DNA of 64,000 nt from Yinghuangia aomiensis (GCF_039542225.1 NZ_BAABHS010000038.1:10376-74375); one strand, 5' to 3'. Counted from the first letter of the stretch, positions 26,662 to 36,565 are shown. A program made the numbers and translations. Notes: generated by a model from the sequence alone, not told the origin.

Positions 26662-27639
26662 TCAGGACTCCTCGATCTGCTGCTTCAGTTGGGCGCTGCG
26701 GGCCGTCACTTGATTGGTGAGCTGCAGATAGTCCTCGTGGACTGCGCGGACTGTGCCGGGGAGGCTCGTGTCGCCCTTCTCCGCGCGGTCGAACAGCGCG
26801 ACGAGCGGTTCGCCGTCCAGGTCGCGGGACTGCTGGGCAACGGCCTCGCTGTGTCCGATGTGCTGGCCGAACTTGTAGTAAGCGTTGCCAAGAATCTGAC
26901 GCAGCCGCCCCTCGGCCTTGCCGTGGATTTGGCTCGAGGTGCGGCCGGTGGCGAAGAGGACGACTCCGAGGAAGGTCAGCAGCGGGTTGACCCGGCGGGT
27001 GAGTTCGAACTGCCTCTTCATCTCGTTGACGCCGTCGAGAGATCCGCGGTCCGTCTTGGACGGGGAGATCACCCACCGTGCGGCGCCCATGGCAAGGCGC
27101 TGAAGCGTCGGGTTCTCGGGAGGCGTGTCGATGATGATGTAGTCGTAGTCGCCCGCAATGGGCATCAAGCACTGCAGCAGCCGCAGGTCGGCGTTGAGGG
27201 TGTATGCCTGCATGAGCCGGTTGTAGAGGGCCGGGATCTCTTCCTTGAGCTCGCGGCCCCCCGGGATAACGTCGAGCCCCGGGCGCACGGTCACAGGCCG
27301 GAGCGGGGTGCCGCGGCGCAGCGCCTCGAGGATGCTGTCTCCGTCGTCGTTGAGGTGCTCGGGGACGCCGAACTCGTGCACGGTCAGGTTGCCCTGTGCG
27401 TTGAGGTCTATGACGAGTACGCGGGCGTCCGGATCGCCAGGGATTCCTGCGTCGGGGTTGCCGGCCTGCAGCTGCTTGAGCAGCATCAGTGCCAGGTTGG
27501 CGGTCAGCGACGTCTTGCCGGCGCCGCCTTTGTCGTTCGCGATGACGAAGATGTGCCACAGGTCTTCCCAGGGCACGTCGACGGGCGCTTCCCTGTCGAA
27601 CTCTGTGAGCACGATCGTATTCGGCGCTGCGATGCTCAA
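26662..27639 (-). CDS. parA: ParA-family partition ATPase
   Basis: 325 residues from ATG 27639. The deviant Walker A is NDKGGAGKTS (about 35-44). Walker A' is VLVIDLNAQGN, with Asn where DxDxQ is usual, and Walker B is YIIIDTPPENP. The C-terminal half has PSKTDRGSLDGVNEMKRQF and VVLFATGRTSSQIH. It is an MRP/MinD-type ATPase that moves plasmid copies when bound to the partner encoded just downstream. Length is typical for type Ib-like plasmid ParA with a short N-terminal extension. The operon is minus strand, with the candidate centromere upstream at 27.7-28.8 kb. Confidence 0.9.
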   Translation of the reverse strand: MSIAAPNTIVLTEFDREAPVDVPWEDLWHIFVIANDKGGAGKTSLTANLALMLLKQLQAGNPDAGIPGDPDARVLVIDLNAQGNLTVHEFGVPEHLNDDGDSILEALRRGTPLRPVTVRPGLDVIPGGRELKEEIPALYNRLMQAYTLNADLRLLQCLMPIAGDYDYIIIDTPPENPTLQRLAMGAARWVISPSKTDRGSLDGVNEMKRQFELTRRVNPLLTFLGVVLFATGRTSSQIHGKAEGRLRQILGNAYYKFGQHIGHSEAVAQQSRDLDGEPLVALFDRAEKGDTSLPGTVRAVHEDYLQLTNQVTARSAQLKQQIEES

Positions 27640-28780
27640 CTCTCCAACCTCCCCTCGGCCTGAGTTCCCGGTGTCTCAGGCCTCTGCTGCGCAGACGTGG
27701 TCAGTGATGCGTGTGTGACGCCCGGGTGCGAGCAGCATTGAACCACGCGCGGTGTGAGGAACGGTCGGAGACACGCTGGTACGCGCTCGTTGCCAGGAGG
27801 TCAGACGCCGTTCGGTGGCTGTGTTGTGGACTACAGGATCCATGTCTTCGTCGCACGGTGTCAGTCGAGGTCTGAGGCGTAGTGGTTGTGTTGCGTACTG
27901 GAGAACCGTCCAGAGTTTGTCGTGCTGCGCGCCTTAAGGGAACGCACTCTGACCTGCATGGATACGTGTCAACAAGGACGTCACGTCTTCATGCACAACT
28001 ACCTGAACAACTACATGCACAGGGTCCTGCATGACGTCCTTCGTCTTGTCATGGAAGGTTTCGTTCAAGGTGACAGGTCAGGAGGCCTTCTAGGCGCATG
28101 TGATCCTCTGATCCTGATCGCATGGGTAGATGTAGCGACGTGATCAGGTCTGCATGTTCGTGCCAACGAGTCGCATAACTGGCGTGTAGTAATGGTTGCT
28201 GATGCAAGGTTAAACGCAGGGATTTCTATGATGACTCATAGATGCCTCGACGAGAGATTTCAATGACGCATGCTATTCCGGTTGACAGTAGGTCTGAACA
28301 TCAACTCATGTACGGGTTGAACATGAGGTATGGACGTGGCTTACAAACGTGTGTGGTGGGGATGTTTAGCAGTCGTTCGAGCGCGACTTCATGGAAAGCT
28401 TCTTCCTGTGCGGCAAGACCGGCATGCCGTCTGCATGGGAGTACCACGTGAAGAAGTCAGACTATCTGCGGTTCATGTCGAACTGATAGTTTTGGTTGGT
28501 GTCCAGGTCCTAGGACGATGCAAAGAAGCGTTTTGAGGTGTAGTTGACGGGTTGCGCCAAGAACTCTATGTAAGCTCCGTCTCGAACTTGCATAATTCCT
28601 CGGTGATTGCGGTCAATCTGAGTATCGATGAACTCGGGCTACTTGCCGCGAGGATGTACTCCCGATGGATGGCGTGGCTTCAACGCCGCACTTCCTCTTA
28701 TGAGAACACAACAAGTGCTGCTCGTGATTCGTCGACACTGTCTGCTGTTTAAGTCGCTGGCCATGCATGCGTCTCTGACG
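27640..28780 (+). other. lower-G+C gene-poor tract upstream of parA (candidate origin/centromere)
   Basis: About 1.1 kb whose base composition drops visibly below the rest (roughly 50-55% G+C from about 27780), with no convincing gene. Short words recur: CATGCAC twice around a pair of AACTAC motifs at 27990-28020, CTGCATG four times, and GACGTC twice. Such tracts beside parA/partner genes often hold the partition site and/or replication origin. The four frames of 60-85 codons here lack streptomycete codon bias and were not called as genes. Confidence 0.4.
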
Positions 28781-28849
28781 AGCGACGGTCCGTGCGTTGA
28801 GGATTCGGTAGAGCAGGTGTCAAAACGTGTTCGGCAGGGGCTCGTTGAT

Positions 28850-29005
28850 AGATTGATTTGCCTGTTTTGCGAATTTTTCGTAGGCGTAAAAACCGCCTCT
28901 GACCTGCGGAAATGCAAGCTCAGGCGCTGGTGGCCAACACCTGGGGTGATTCCCTTCAGGTCGGCGAGAAAGCGCCTCAGCACGGCTCGTACGCGTTTCT
29001 GTTGC
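28850..29005 (-). repeat. imperfect ~150-bp direct repeat, copy 1
   Basis: Shares with 30180-30335 the blocks TCTGACCTGCG (28899-28909), CCTGGGGTGATTCCCT (28940-28955), a TACG-GCGTTTCTG block downstream and an AT-rich lead with TGATTTGCCTG. Spacing between the first two blocks is 41 versus 42 bases. No gene covers it. Confidence 0.55.
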
Positions 29006-30179
29006 GCTGCTTGCCCCATCGGGACAACGGTGCATGCGTGTGTGACACGCCATCCACGTGCGGTCGGCGATTCTTGCGCCCGAATGCCGCTCACCGCGGT
29101 GACGACTTGCATCAGCTTCTTGTCGGCAGACGGTGAACACCCGGCCTGCCGATCGTGGGCGCAGTCGGCCACCAGCGTGCAGATCCTGGGTGGCCGACCC
29201 GCGTCGGCTGGCATCGACGTGCTTCGGTCGACCTGTCACGCCTGCCGTGTCGCCCTCGGGGTGAGGCACTACGGAGGGAAACCGCGGCTGTGGTCTGCCG
29301 CCCCGTTCGGCCAACGTTGAGCGTGGCAAATTCGAAGGGCGGGGTGACTGCGCGGGACGATGACTTCCATCCCGAAGATGTCCGTTGATCCGCCCGTTGC
29401 CCCGCGCCCAGGGGCGTGTTGGATGCGCAAGCAGGCGCTTTACACGCCGCGTGTCAGAGAGCTGCGGTCGTTTCCTCGCGGCCTGGGGGAATGAGAGCGT
29501 TCGACGCGGTGCGCTGATACCGGACCTGGGGGTCGCGGAGTCCGCGCTTGCGCGGTTCGCGCTGCATAGGTCCGCTTTGTAGCGGGCGCGTGCGTCCATA
29601 GTTGCCACACGTGCCGTCCGCGGACGGGAGCGTTCGCGGAGTGACGCGCCAATCGGGCGTGCCTGGTGTCGCAGTAGGGGTAATCGTCGGCCGGCTGCGG
29701 TGCGGCGTTCTTCGCTGCCGCAGCCCGCTTCCGAGTCCGGGTGCCCGGCGTTCCGGACCTGAAGTCACGGACCAGGGGGCACGTCATGCACGCTGCGGAA
29801 GCCGCACCAGGCTGGATGTGTGACTTCTCGACCTGGATACTGGCGACGGCAAGCCGCTGTGCTGGGTTTCGTTGTCGGCGCCACATTGCCGTGAATCGTT
29901 CGCCTGCCTGCGCCGGGACAGAGTCCTTCGCGGACGCAACCGACGCCGGGCCCGGTGCCGTCGACGCTACCGATTGCTCGCGCCATCAAGGGCTTTGCCG
30001 GTGCGGTTCGGTGCGCGATAGTCCTTCGCGAAGCGGCACCGAAGTCCGTGCCGGAACTTGCTCCGGAAGACCCGTGTTGCGCCTGTCGCGACGGCTGCAC
30101 GTCGGGAGGGGCGGCGGCTGGACGCGGTGAAGGGTCCGGCGTAGTCGGCGGACGCGGGGGAGCAGCACTTGGATGATAT

Positions 30180-30335
30180 GCCTGATTTATACGCACCTGA
30201 CCTAGCGAGAAAACACCATCTGACCTGCGCATATGTCGACTGGCGGCCTATCGGGAGTGCCCTGGGGTGATTCCCTGTGCCGATGCGGAAAACCCGCCCA
30301 GACGGCCACTACGGGCGTTTCTGGCCCGCCCTCAG
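30180..30335 (-). repeat. imperfect ~150-bp direct repeat, copy 2
   Basis: Partner of 28850-29005 in the same orientation. TCTGACCTGCG is at 30219-30229 and CCTGGGGTGATTCCCT at 30261-30276. The intervening 1.2 kb has no convincing gene. Confidence 0.55.
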
Positions 30336-30389
30336 CGCGAACCTCTGCGGCTGAAGGGCATCGCCGCAACCGTCAGGGCATTTCGGCTG

Positions 30390-30826
30390 TCCTGCCGCTG
30401 GGCTGTGCAGCAGATGGGTTACGACGACGCGGCCGGCGTCCCGCCAGACGCGGACCTCCTGCCGCCAGAAGTCCACATAGATGCCTTGGTCGAAGCCCAG
30501 GTAAGGCTCGTCGAGCGGCAGGAGGTCGGGCGTGTGCAGTTGGCCGAGGACGAGGTTGAGTTCTGCCGGGTGCCGCCGAAGAGCTGTTCGCGCGCACTTG
30601 CGCGGTCGGGGACAGGCCAGGCGCTGGTCGAGGTAGTCTCCGGTCGATCGGGCGCGCCGCGGTGCCGTATAGGCGGCGGCACCGAAGAGGGCGAACTCGC
30701 GGGGTAGAGCGTGCCGCCAGGCACGTCCGAGACACCGTCTGTGGACAGGCGCTGGGATAGGCCGTATCCGTAGTCGGGGCGTTCGTGGAGCATCGCCAGC
30801 AGGCAGAAGTCGAGGAAGCCCTGTAG
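30390..30826 (-). pseudogene. PadR regulator plus ABC-transporter ATPase remnants
   Basis: On the minus strand from about 30826, LQGFLDFCLLAMLHERPDYG followed by YGLSQRLSTDGVSDVPGGTLYPA is the N-terminal helix-turn-helix of a PadR regulator. Then, in another frame (about 30580-30400), DLLPLDEPYLGFDQGIYVDF and RDAGRVVVTHLLH is the Walker B/D-loop/H-loop end of an ABC ATPase. PadR and ABC genes are commonly adjacent, so this is one deleted and frameshifted operon scar. Confidence 0.55.
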
Positions 30827-30952
30827 CTACGGCCACGCACTCAGCACGCGAGATAGCGCAAGCTGGCGCGAGCCCTGCGCGCCGTAACCCTGCGACACAA
30901 CTGCCGCCCCCGCTAGGCTCCCGCCCACGATTCCAGTCGCACGGGGGCCACT

Positions 30953-31357
30953 GTGAGCGAAGACAACCACATCGACCGTGCCCTGAGCCCATGGCTCTAC
31001 GAGGGCAATGACCCGCCTTCCGCTGAACCCGCCGAGACCCGGCTGCTGTCCGCCGCTGCCCCATCGGGCGCAGTCCAGTTGACACCCGAGGCGCTGCTGA
31101 GCGCCGCTACCCGCCTCGAAGGCCTGCGCGGCGAAACGAACGCCGACGTCAACGTCGCGTTGAAGGACAGCGACCACGCGGCCATCGGCCGAAACCTCCA
31201 ACTCACCCAGGCCGTCGACCACGTCCACGAACGCTGGGGCGAAAAGCTCAAGCACCTCCTGGAAGACATGGACGACCGGGCCGGCCGGATCCGCAAGGCG
31301 GCCACGAACTGGCACGAGACCGAGCAGGCCATCACCAAGGCGTTGAGCAAGAAGTAG
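30953..31357 (+). CDS. small helical protein, WXG100/ESX-like, first gene of operon
   Basis: 134 residues from GTG 30953. After a disordered N-terminus (1-45) there are two long helices: TPEALLSAATRLEGLRGETN and then AVDHVHERWGEKLKHLLED plus DRAGRIRKAATNWHETEQAI. The helix-turn-helix hairpin size, with aromatic residues at the ends (RW, NW), is like WXG100/T7SS partner proteins, although a strict WxG is missing. It lies 10 bases before the large DUF6571-type gene, the pattern of an ESX-like small partner plus large substrate. Confidence 0.55.
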   Translation: MSEDNHIDRALSPWLYEGNDPPSAEPAETRLLSAAAPSGAVQLTPEALLSAATRLEGLRGETNADVNVALKDSDHAAIGRNLQLTQAVDHVHERWGEKLKHLLEDMDDRAGRIRKAATNWHETEQAITKALSKK

Positions 31358-31367
31358 GGGGCGCGCC

Positions 31368-33491
31368 ATGGGACTCTCGATCGAGGACCTCGACACCTGT
31401 TCACCCGACGCGGTCGACGCGGTGGCGGCAAGCTGGGAGAAACTCAGCGCCGCGATGACCGGCGACAAAGCGTCCGTCGACCGCGACGTCATCGGCCCGC
31501 TGGCCGGCGCGTGGATCAGCGACGACGGCCGCCGGGCGGTGCAGCTGATCCGCTACGTCGGCGACCAACTCGAAGCCGTCCGGGCCGAGTCCGGAGCGAT
31601 GGCGGCGATCCTGCGGGAAGCCGCGGGCAAACTCCGCACCGCCCAGAACACGCTCCATCAAGCCTTGGACGACGCCCGCCGCAACGGCATCACCCGCCAG
31701 CCCGACGGGCGGCTCACATGGACTGCGATGTCGGACACCGCGCAGAGCAACCTCCAAGGAATCGCCGACGACATCGCCAAACGCATCACCGCCGCAGTGG
31801 AGCAGGCCACGGCCGCCGACGAACTGGCCGCCATGACCCTGAAAGCCAACGTCGACTTCGGCCCCAAACAGGACTTCAACGTCCACTCCCTCGGTGCCGA
31901 CCCGACCGCGGACGCCCAGCGCGCCGCGGACCTCCTGACGAAGCTCGATAGCAAAGACGGACTCAGCTCGACGGAGATGCAGGAACTCCGTCTTCTGGTC
32001 GCCGACAATCCGGGCGACCCGACCTTCCGGTTGCGCCTCATGTACGACCTGGGCCCCGACGGCTTGCTCACCGCCACCCGCATGACGGGTATCCCCGGCG
32101 GCCTGCCCGGCGTCTCGGCGGGGGACCAGCAGTTCATCCAGACCACCCTGCGCGACGCATTGTCGTCGTCCAGTGCGGCGCTGGCCAAGGACGGCCGCTG
32201 GATGGAGCAACTGCGGCTGGCCGGCCAGTCTGCGACCCGGGACGAGTGGCATGAAAGCGGGGTCACCTTCGGCTACCAGTCGCTCGACGTCCTGCTGCGC
32301 CAAGGCAAATACGACACGGCGTTCCTGACCCAAGTCGGCGAAGGCCTGCTGGATTTCGACAAGAACGGCATGCGCAAGGGCGACGGCTGGCTCACCACGG
32401 ACCCGAAACGCGATCCGGTGACCGGGTTCATGGTCGCGCTCAAGAACAACCCCGATGCGGCCACCGCGTTCTTCAGTGGCCCCAAGGGCAAGGAACACGT
32501 CTCCTACGTGGCCCTGGAGCATGCCCTGTACGACATCACGGACGGCTCGATGACCATGCCGCACCGCGTCCAACTCGATGCTTTCGGAGAGGCAGTGGTC
32601 GCGGCCACGACGGGCCGGGTCACCGATGCCCCCATGGCGGAAGTGGTCGGCAACGTGATGAACACCCTGGGAGCACGGGACGTGCCACAGGTCTCGGACA
32701 ACTCGGCCCCGCTGCGCCGAAGTATCACGGAGATGCTGGCGAAGAACTCCGACTCGATGCATCTCGGCCTGACCCAGACCGGTGCCCAAAAGGACCTGTC
32801 CGCCGTGCCGTTCGCCGGTCCGACGGCAAGCATTCCGCTCGAAGCCATGCAGAACGTCCTCAAAGGACTCGTCGCCGATCCCTCGAACATCGAGGTTCTC
32901 AAGGAGGCGGAGGAGCGGTTCACCCGCGCCGGACTCAGCCTGACCCTCAGTGACCCGAGCCCCTGGGACCGGGGGACTCGCAACGCGCATGTGGCGACTT
33001 TTGCCACCGCCGCAGGGGAAGCGTTCGGCGAACTGGATGCCACGGTCACCGACCACATGCGCAATTTCGGGGCGACCAAAGACGAGAGTACAACCGCATC
33101 GGACGGACGTGCCGAACGCTGGACCCAGGCCGGCGTCAGCGGTGCCTCGGCCGCAGCGACCTTGCGGGCCGCCCAGGTCGCTGCCGCCCGCACCGCCGCT
33201 CTCGGCCGCGCCGTCTCCGTCAATCCCTTGGTCGGTTTCGGGCTGACTATCGGGACCACCGGACTCAACGGCCTGATCGGCGAGTTCTACGACGCGCACC
33301 CCGCCGGTGCGGCCGACGATCTCAAAGCGCCCATCCACGACGTTTTCACGAACGGCAAGGAGCAGGTCGAAGGCATCATGCGCACGTGGGCGGCGGAGAA
33401 CAGCGCAGCATACGACGGGCCAACACTCGTCGAAACCGCGGGGCTGGGATACAACAGCGCGTTCACGCCCGAGCAACGGCCTGCCGGATGA
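31368..33491 (+). CDS. DUF6571-like large protein with WXG-type N-terminus
   Basis: 707 residues from ATG 31368. The N-terminal ~150 residues are WXG-like helices (AAMTGDKASVDRDVIGPLAG; GDQLEAVRAESGAMAAILRE). A long middle (FRLRLMYDLGPDGLLTATRM, WHESGVTFGYQSLDVLLRQG, ALKNNPDAATAFFSGPKGKE) matches the DUF6571 family of streptomycetes. The C-terminus has Ala-rich and hydrophobic helices (NPLVGFGLTIGTTGLNGLI). Such proteins are thought to be exported by type VII-like systems and to act as large surface or antibacterial substrates; that role is inference. The gene overlaps the next by ATGA. Confidence 0.65.
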   Translation: MGLSIEDLDTCSPDAVDAVAASWEKLSAAMTGDKASVDRDVIGPLAGAWISDDGRRAVQLIRYVGDQLEAVRAESGAMAAILREAAGKLRTAQNTLHQALDDARRNGITRQPDGRLTWTAMSDTAQSNLQGIADDIAKRITAAVEQATAADELAAMTLKANVDFGPKQDFNVHSLGADPTADAQRAADLLTKLDSKDGLSSTEMQELRLLVADNPGDPTFRLRLMYDLGPDGLLTATRMTGIPGGLPGVSAGDQQFIQTTLRDALSSSSAALAKDGRWMEQLRLAGQSATRDEWHESGVTFGYQSLDVLLRQGKYDTAFLTQVGEGLLDFDKNGMRKGDGWLTTDPKRDPVTGFMVALKNNPDAATAFFSGPKGKEHVSYVALEHALYDITDGSMTMPHRVQLDAFGEAVVAATTGRVTDAPMAEVVGNVMNTLGARDVPQVSDNSAPLRRSITEMLAKNSDSMHLGLTQTGAQKDLSAVPFAGPTASIPLEAMQNVLKGLVADPSNIEVLKEAEERFTRAGLSLTLSDPSPWDRGTRNAHVATFATAAGEAFGELDATVTDHMRNFGATKDESTTASDGRAERWTQAGVSGASAAATLRAAQVAAARTAALGRAVSVNPLVGFGLTIGTTGLNGLIGEFYDAHPAGAADDLKAPIHDVFTNGKEQVEGIMRTWAAENSAAYDGPTLVETAGLGYNSAFTPEQRPAG

Positions 33492-34513
33492 CGCGCGGAC
33501 GGATGTGGGCCGGCATAGCTGCCGCCGTCGTGCTGGCCATTGTGGCGGCCGGGCTGTTCTGGACGCGGGGCCGGGATTCCGCGGAGGCGAAGGCCTTCTG
33601 CTGGGGGCTCATCCCTGCCCGGTCGCTCGAAGCCCTGTTCCCTGAGGGCGCTTTCGAGGAGCCTCGGGACGAGCCGTTGGCATATCCACGGGTGATCGAC
33701 GAGCGGTGCCGGGCCTTCAGGAAGGGCTCCCGGCTGGAATGGTTCGAGTACAAGCTCACCGACGCGTACGACGGCGTCATGGTCGACAATCTCAGTCAAG
33801 TCGGCGGCGAGTACCTGATGTCCCCGCTGGGGAGCGGCCTGGTCGGTGCCGCGTCCGACCTCGGCGGCTGGGTGGAGGTGCCGCCGTGCCGTCCGGGCGA
33901 CGCGCCCCGGTTCTTCGCCATGTACGCCCGGCGCCTCGACGCCGAGGTCTGGTCGCGTCCGGACGCCAACCGCGTCGCCGCGAAGCCCGGCAACCGGCCC
34001 GCGATCACCGCGCTCCTGATTGGTACGGCCAACGCGATCCGGCGGCAAGCCCACTGCGGCGGCGACCCGTTGGCCATGCCCGAGCTGCACAGCGAAGCGC
34101 CGCCGACCCCGTTCGATCCGCGGACGCTGTGCGGCATTCCGGTGGCCGCGTCGGGGCTGCCCGCCGATCCGAAGTGGATCCAGAAGTGGTCCGGGCCCGA
34201 CCCGGTGCGGGAGAACTGCTACGTGGCGACCGGCCCGACCGACTACCGCCACGTCCTCGAACTGGACGTGGACCGCGGCCCGATGGCCGACCTGGTCGCG
34301 CCCTACGCGCGCTGGGGCGCGGACGGGCAGGTCGTCTCGCTCGGACAAGGCGCCGGCTACACCGAGGTCTGCACCTCGGGCCGGGTGGTCTACCGCCTCG
34401 ACACCGGCCTCGGCTTCGTCGGCGACCCGGTTCGCCTGCTCAGCGCACTGGTTGCGGCGAACGCGGCGCGGGACGGCTGCCCATCCCCGCAAACCCCCTC
34501 CCCACCGTCCTGA
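33488..34513 (+). CDS. membrane-anchored exported protein of the DUF6571 operon
   Basis: 341 residues from ATG 33488, overlapping the previous stop. One N-terminal transmembrane helix (about 6-25, MWAGIAAAVVLAIVAAGLFW) is followed by an extracytoplasmic domain of ~310 residues with paired cysteines (AFCWGL, RCRAF, PCRPG, HCGGD, LCGIP, NCYVA, VCTSG, GCPSP). Internal duplication is visible: two halves each with a C-x-n-RxExF/ELD pattern and an Arg-rich turn. It ends the three-gene operon. It is probably a surface factor for the large protein. Unknown family. Confidence 0.55.
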   Translation: MTRGRMWAGIAAAVVLAIVAAGLFWTRGRDSAEAKAFCWGLIPARSLEALFPEGAFEEPRDEPLAYPRVIDERCRAFRKGSRLEWFEYKLTDAYDGVMVDNLSQVGGEYLMSPLGSGLVGAASDLGGWVEVPPCRPGDAPRFFAMYARRLDAEVWSRPDANRVAAKPGNRPAITALLIGTANAIRRQAHCGGDPLAMPELHSEAPPTPFDPRTLCGIPVAASGLPADPKWIQKWSGPDPVRENCYVATGPTDYRHVLELDVDRGPMADLVAPYARWGADGQVVSLGQGAGYTEVCTSGRVVYRLDTGLGFVGDPVRLLSALVAANAARDGCPSPQTPSPPS

Positions 34514-34865
34514 TCGCCTGCGTGCGCACCTTCTGCCCGCGGCAGCGTCCCTGGGCGGTCAGGTTGGTGGCCGAAACGCGGCGTCTGGTGGGAGTTGGTG
34601 GGCGGCCAGGCGGCCGATCATCGCGGCGACGCCGTGGAAGGTGGCGGCTGACAGCAGGTAGCGGCCCGGGTCGCTACCAGGAGTCGGCGGTTTCCGCGGC
34701 TGCCGCGACCATGCCGCGGTCGCTCGCGAGATGCTCTGCATCCCGGATCCGTGCAGAGTCGCACGATGCACAGCCGGTCTGGTCCTGAGCGTGCTGCCAT
34801 GTCCGTGTTCATGTCGTTCAGCGTTCCATCGGGCAGGAGGCCGGGTCGCATGTTCTGCGGCCGGA
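34514..34865 (+). other. gene-poor spacer before the Ku remnant
   Basis: No supported gene. Frames here are low-complexity. Confidence 0.4.
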
Positions 34866-35337
34866 TCACTCGTTGTAGTCGGCTGCGGCCGGACGGATTC
34901 CGGGGGAGCAGCGAGGTGTGCGGGCTTGCCGGGACTTGACGGGTGGTGTCGTCGGCGCGAGACCGACTTGCGTGCGTCGGTGGCCTTGGGGCTGCTTCCG
35001 GCCCCCGATTGATGCGTGCAGCACGGCCATGAGGTCAACGGTCGGCACTTCCGGAACCGGCGCGGCTTCGGGTGTGGTGCCGGCGAGCCTGGCTTCGACG
35101 ACCTGTTCGACGGCTTCGACGTAGTGGTCGCGTTCTTCGGCGAGGTCGGCGGTGCCGATCGCGTCGATCAGGGCGTCCGCGGCGCCCAGTTCGGCGTCGG
35201 TGACGGTTCACGCGGTCCGGCGGCGTGAGTCCTTCGCTGGAGTCGACTTCATCGGGCCAGTGAAGTTGCCGCAGGACTAGGAGGCTGGCGTGTGGATGGA
35301 CCAGCGCCAATATCTCGCGGCCGCTTCTCTGAACCAA
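34866..35337 (-). pseudogene. Ku DNA-end-binding protein, C-terminal remnant with frameshift
   Basis: On the minus strand, REILALVHPHASLLVLRQLH and then WPDEVDSSEGLTPPDRV corresponds to the bacterial Ku beta-barrel end. After a one-base shift near 35215, TVTDAELGAADALIDAIGTA, ERDHYVEAVEQVVEARLAG and VPTVDLMAVLHASI match the C-terminal helices and the DLMAALxAS tail. The N-terminal ~170 residues are missing. Ku works with LigD in end joining and has been linked to linear replicons. This copy is dead. Confidence 0.65.
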
Positions 35338-35445
35338 GCCATCGCACCAGCTTGCATGGATCTGCTCGAACAGCTACTTCACGTTCGGCTCTTGCTCCCG
35401 CGCGTGACGCTCTTGACCCTCACGTGGCGTCAGGTTGGATAGTCG

Positions 35446-36565
35446 ATGCCGTAGAGGATCACTGGACCGCAGGACGCGTGGCCGAGTCGGCTGGCGTGAG
35501 CGTCCGCACGCTGCATCACTACGACGAGATCGGGCTCGTGCGTCCTCGGCGCGGACCGCGGCCGGGTACCGGGCCTACTCGGCCGGCGACGTGGAGCGGC
35601 TGCGGGAGGTTCTGGCCTACCGGCGGTTGGGCTTCAGACTGCGGGAGGTCGCCGAACTGATCGGCGACCCGTCCACCGACGCGGTCGCGCACCTGTGCCG
35701 ACTGCGCGGCCTGCTGCTGGAGCGGCGTGATCGCGTTGATGCCATGGTGGCGGCCATCGACAGGGAACTTGCTGCACGGGCAAAGGGATTGAACGTGACC
35801 CCGGAGGAGCAACTGGAGATGCTCGGCGCACAGCTGTACGACACGATCGGCGGCGCCTACACCGCGACACGGCGTACCGAACCGCGGATCGCAGCGCAGA
35901 TCTGGGACGCGCTCGAGGACGCACAGACCGTGCTGAACGTCGGGGCAGGTACCGGCTCCTACGAGCCTGCGGATCGCGACGTGACCGCGGTGGAACCGTC
36001 GGCGGTCATGCGGGGGCAGCGGCCCACCGGATCGGCGCCGTGCGTGGCGGCCGCCGCGGAGAACCTGCCGTTCGAGGACCAGTCCTTCGACGTCGCGATG
36101 GCGGTCTCCACCGTTCACCACTGGGAGGACCCGATAGCGGGGCTGCGCGAGATGCGGCGCGTGGCCCGCCGCGTGGTGGTGCTCACGTTCGACACCGACG
36201 AGCCCGGATGGCAGGACCGATTCTGGCTCACCCGCGACTACCTGCCCGAGTTCGCCGCCGTCCTCGCCCAATTCCCTTCCCTGGCAGGGATGGCCGACGC
36301 GATCGGCGCCCACGCTGAGCCGGTGCCCATCCCGTGGGACTGTGCTGACGGCCTGTTCGAGGCCTACTGGCGCCGACCGGGGGCGTATCTGGAGGATCAC
36401 GTGCGCCGCGCGATGTCGGTGTGGACCAATGTCGGGCCTCAGGCCGAGCAGCGGGCGGTGCGAAGCCTCAGCAAGGATCTCGACTCCGGTCGGTGGGCCG
36501 AGCGCAACAGCGACCTTGTCAGCCTTGCCTCGGCAGATCTCGGTCTCCGCCTGCTCGTAGCTTGA
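35446..36565 (+). pseudogene. chimera: MerR regulator fused to SAM-dependent methyltransferase, frameshifted start
   Basis: The N-terminal MerR helix-turn-helix (EDHWTAGRVAESAGVSVRTL, HHYDEIGLVRP) begins at GTA where family members begin at ATG/GTG. It shifts frame near 35550 into RTAAGYRAYSAGDVERLREV and LGFRLREVAELIGDPSTDAV. Then, without a break, LYDTIGGAYTATRRTEPRIA starts a class I methyltransferase with motif I VLNVGAGTGSYE and post-motif VHHWEDPIAGLREMRRV. MerR proteins of this kind normally carry a TipA effector domain, and the methyltransferase is normally separate. I infer a deletion fusion of two genes plus loss of the start. The methyltransferase half is intact in frame to 36565. 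Confidence 0.6.

Larger units (their letters stand above)
28781..30390 (+). other. gene-poor tract between and around the repeats
   Basis: Several open frames up to 260 codons exist here but none has a recognisable domain, and codon bias is weak. Apart from the two repeat copies I see no feature. It is probably decayed plasmid DNA. Confidence 0.4.

Noticed and set aside
27886..28143. 85-codon frame in the AT-richer tract
   Set aside because: Codon use is unlike the rest of the window, no RBS of note and no family; more likely noncoding origin or centromere DNA.
31401..33476. 691-residue open frame on the minus strand opposite the DUF6571-like gene
   Set aside because: It is a shadow: the + strand gene has domains, an operon setting and RBS, while the antisense frame is open only because of the high G+C third-position bias.
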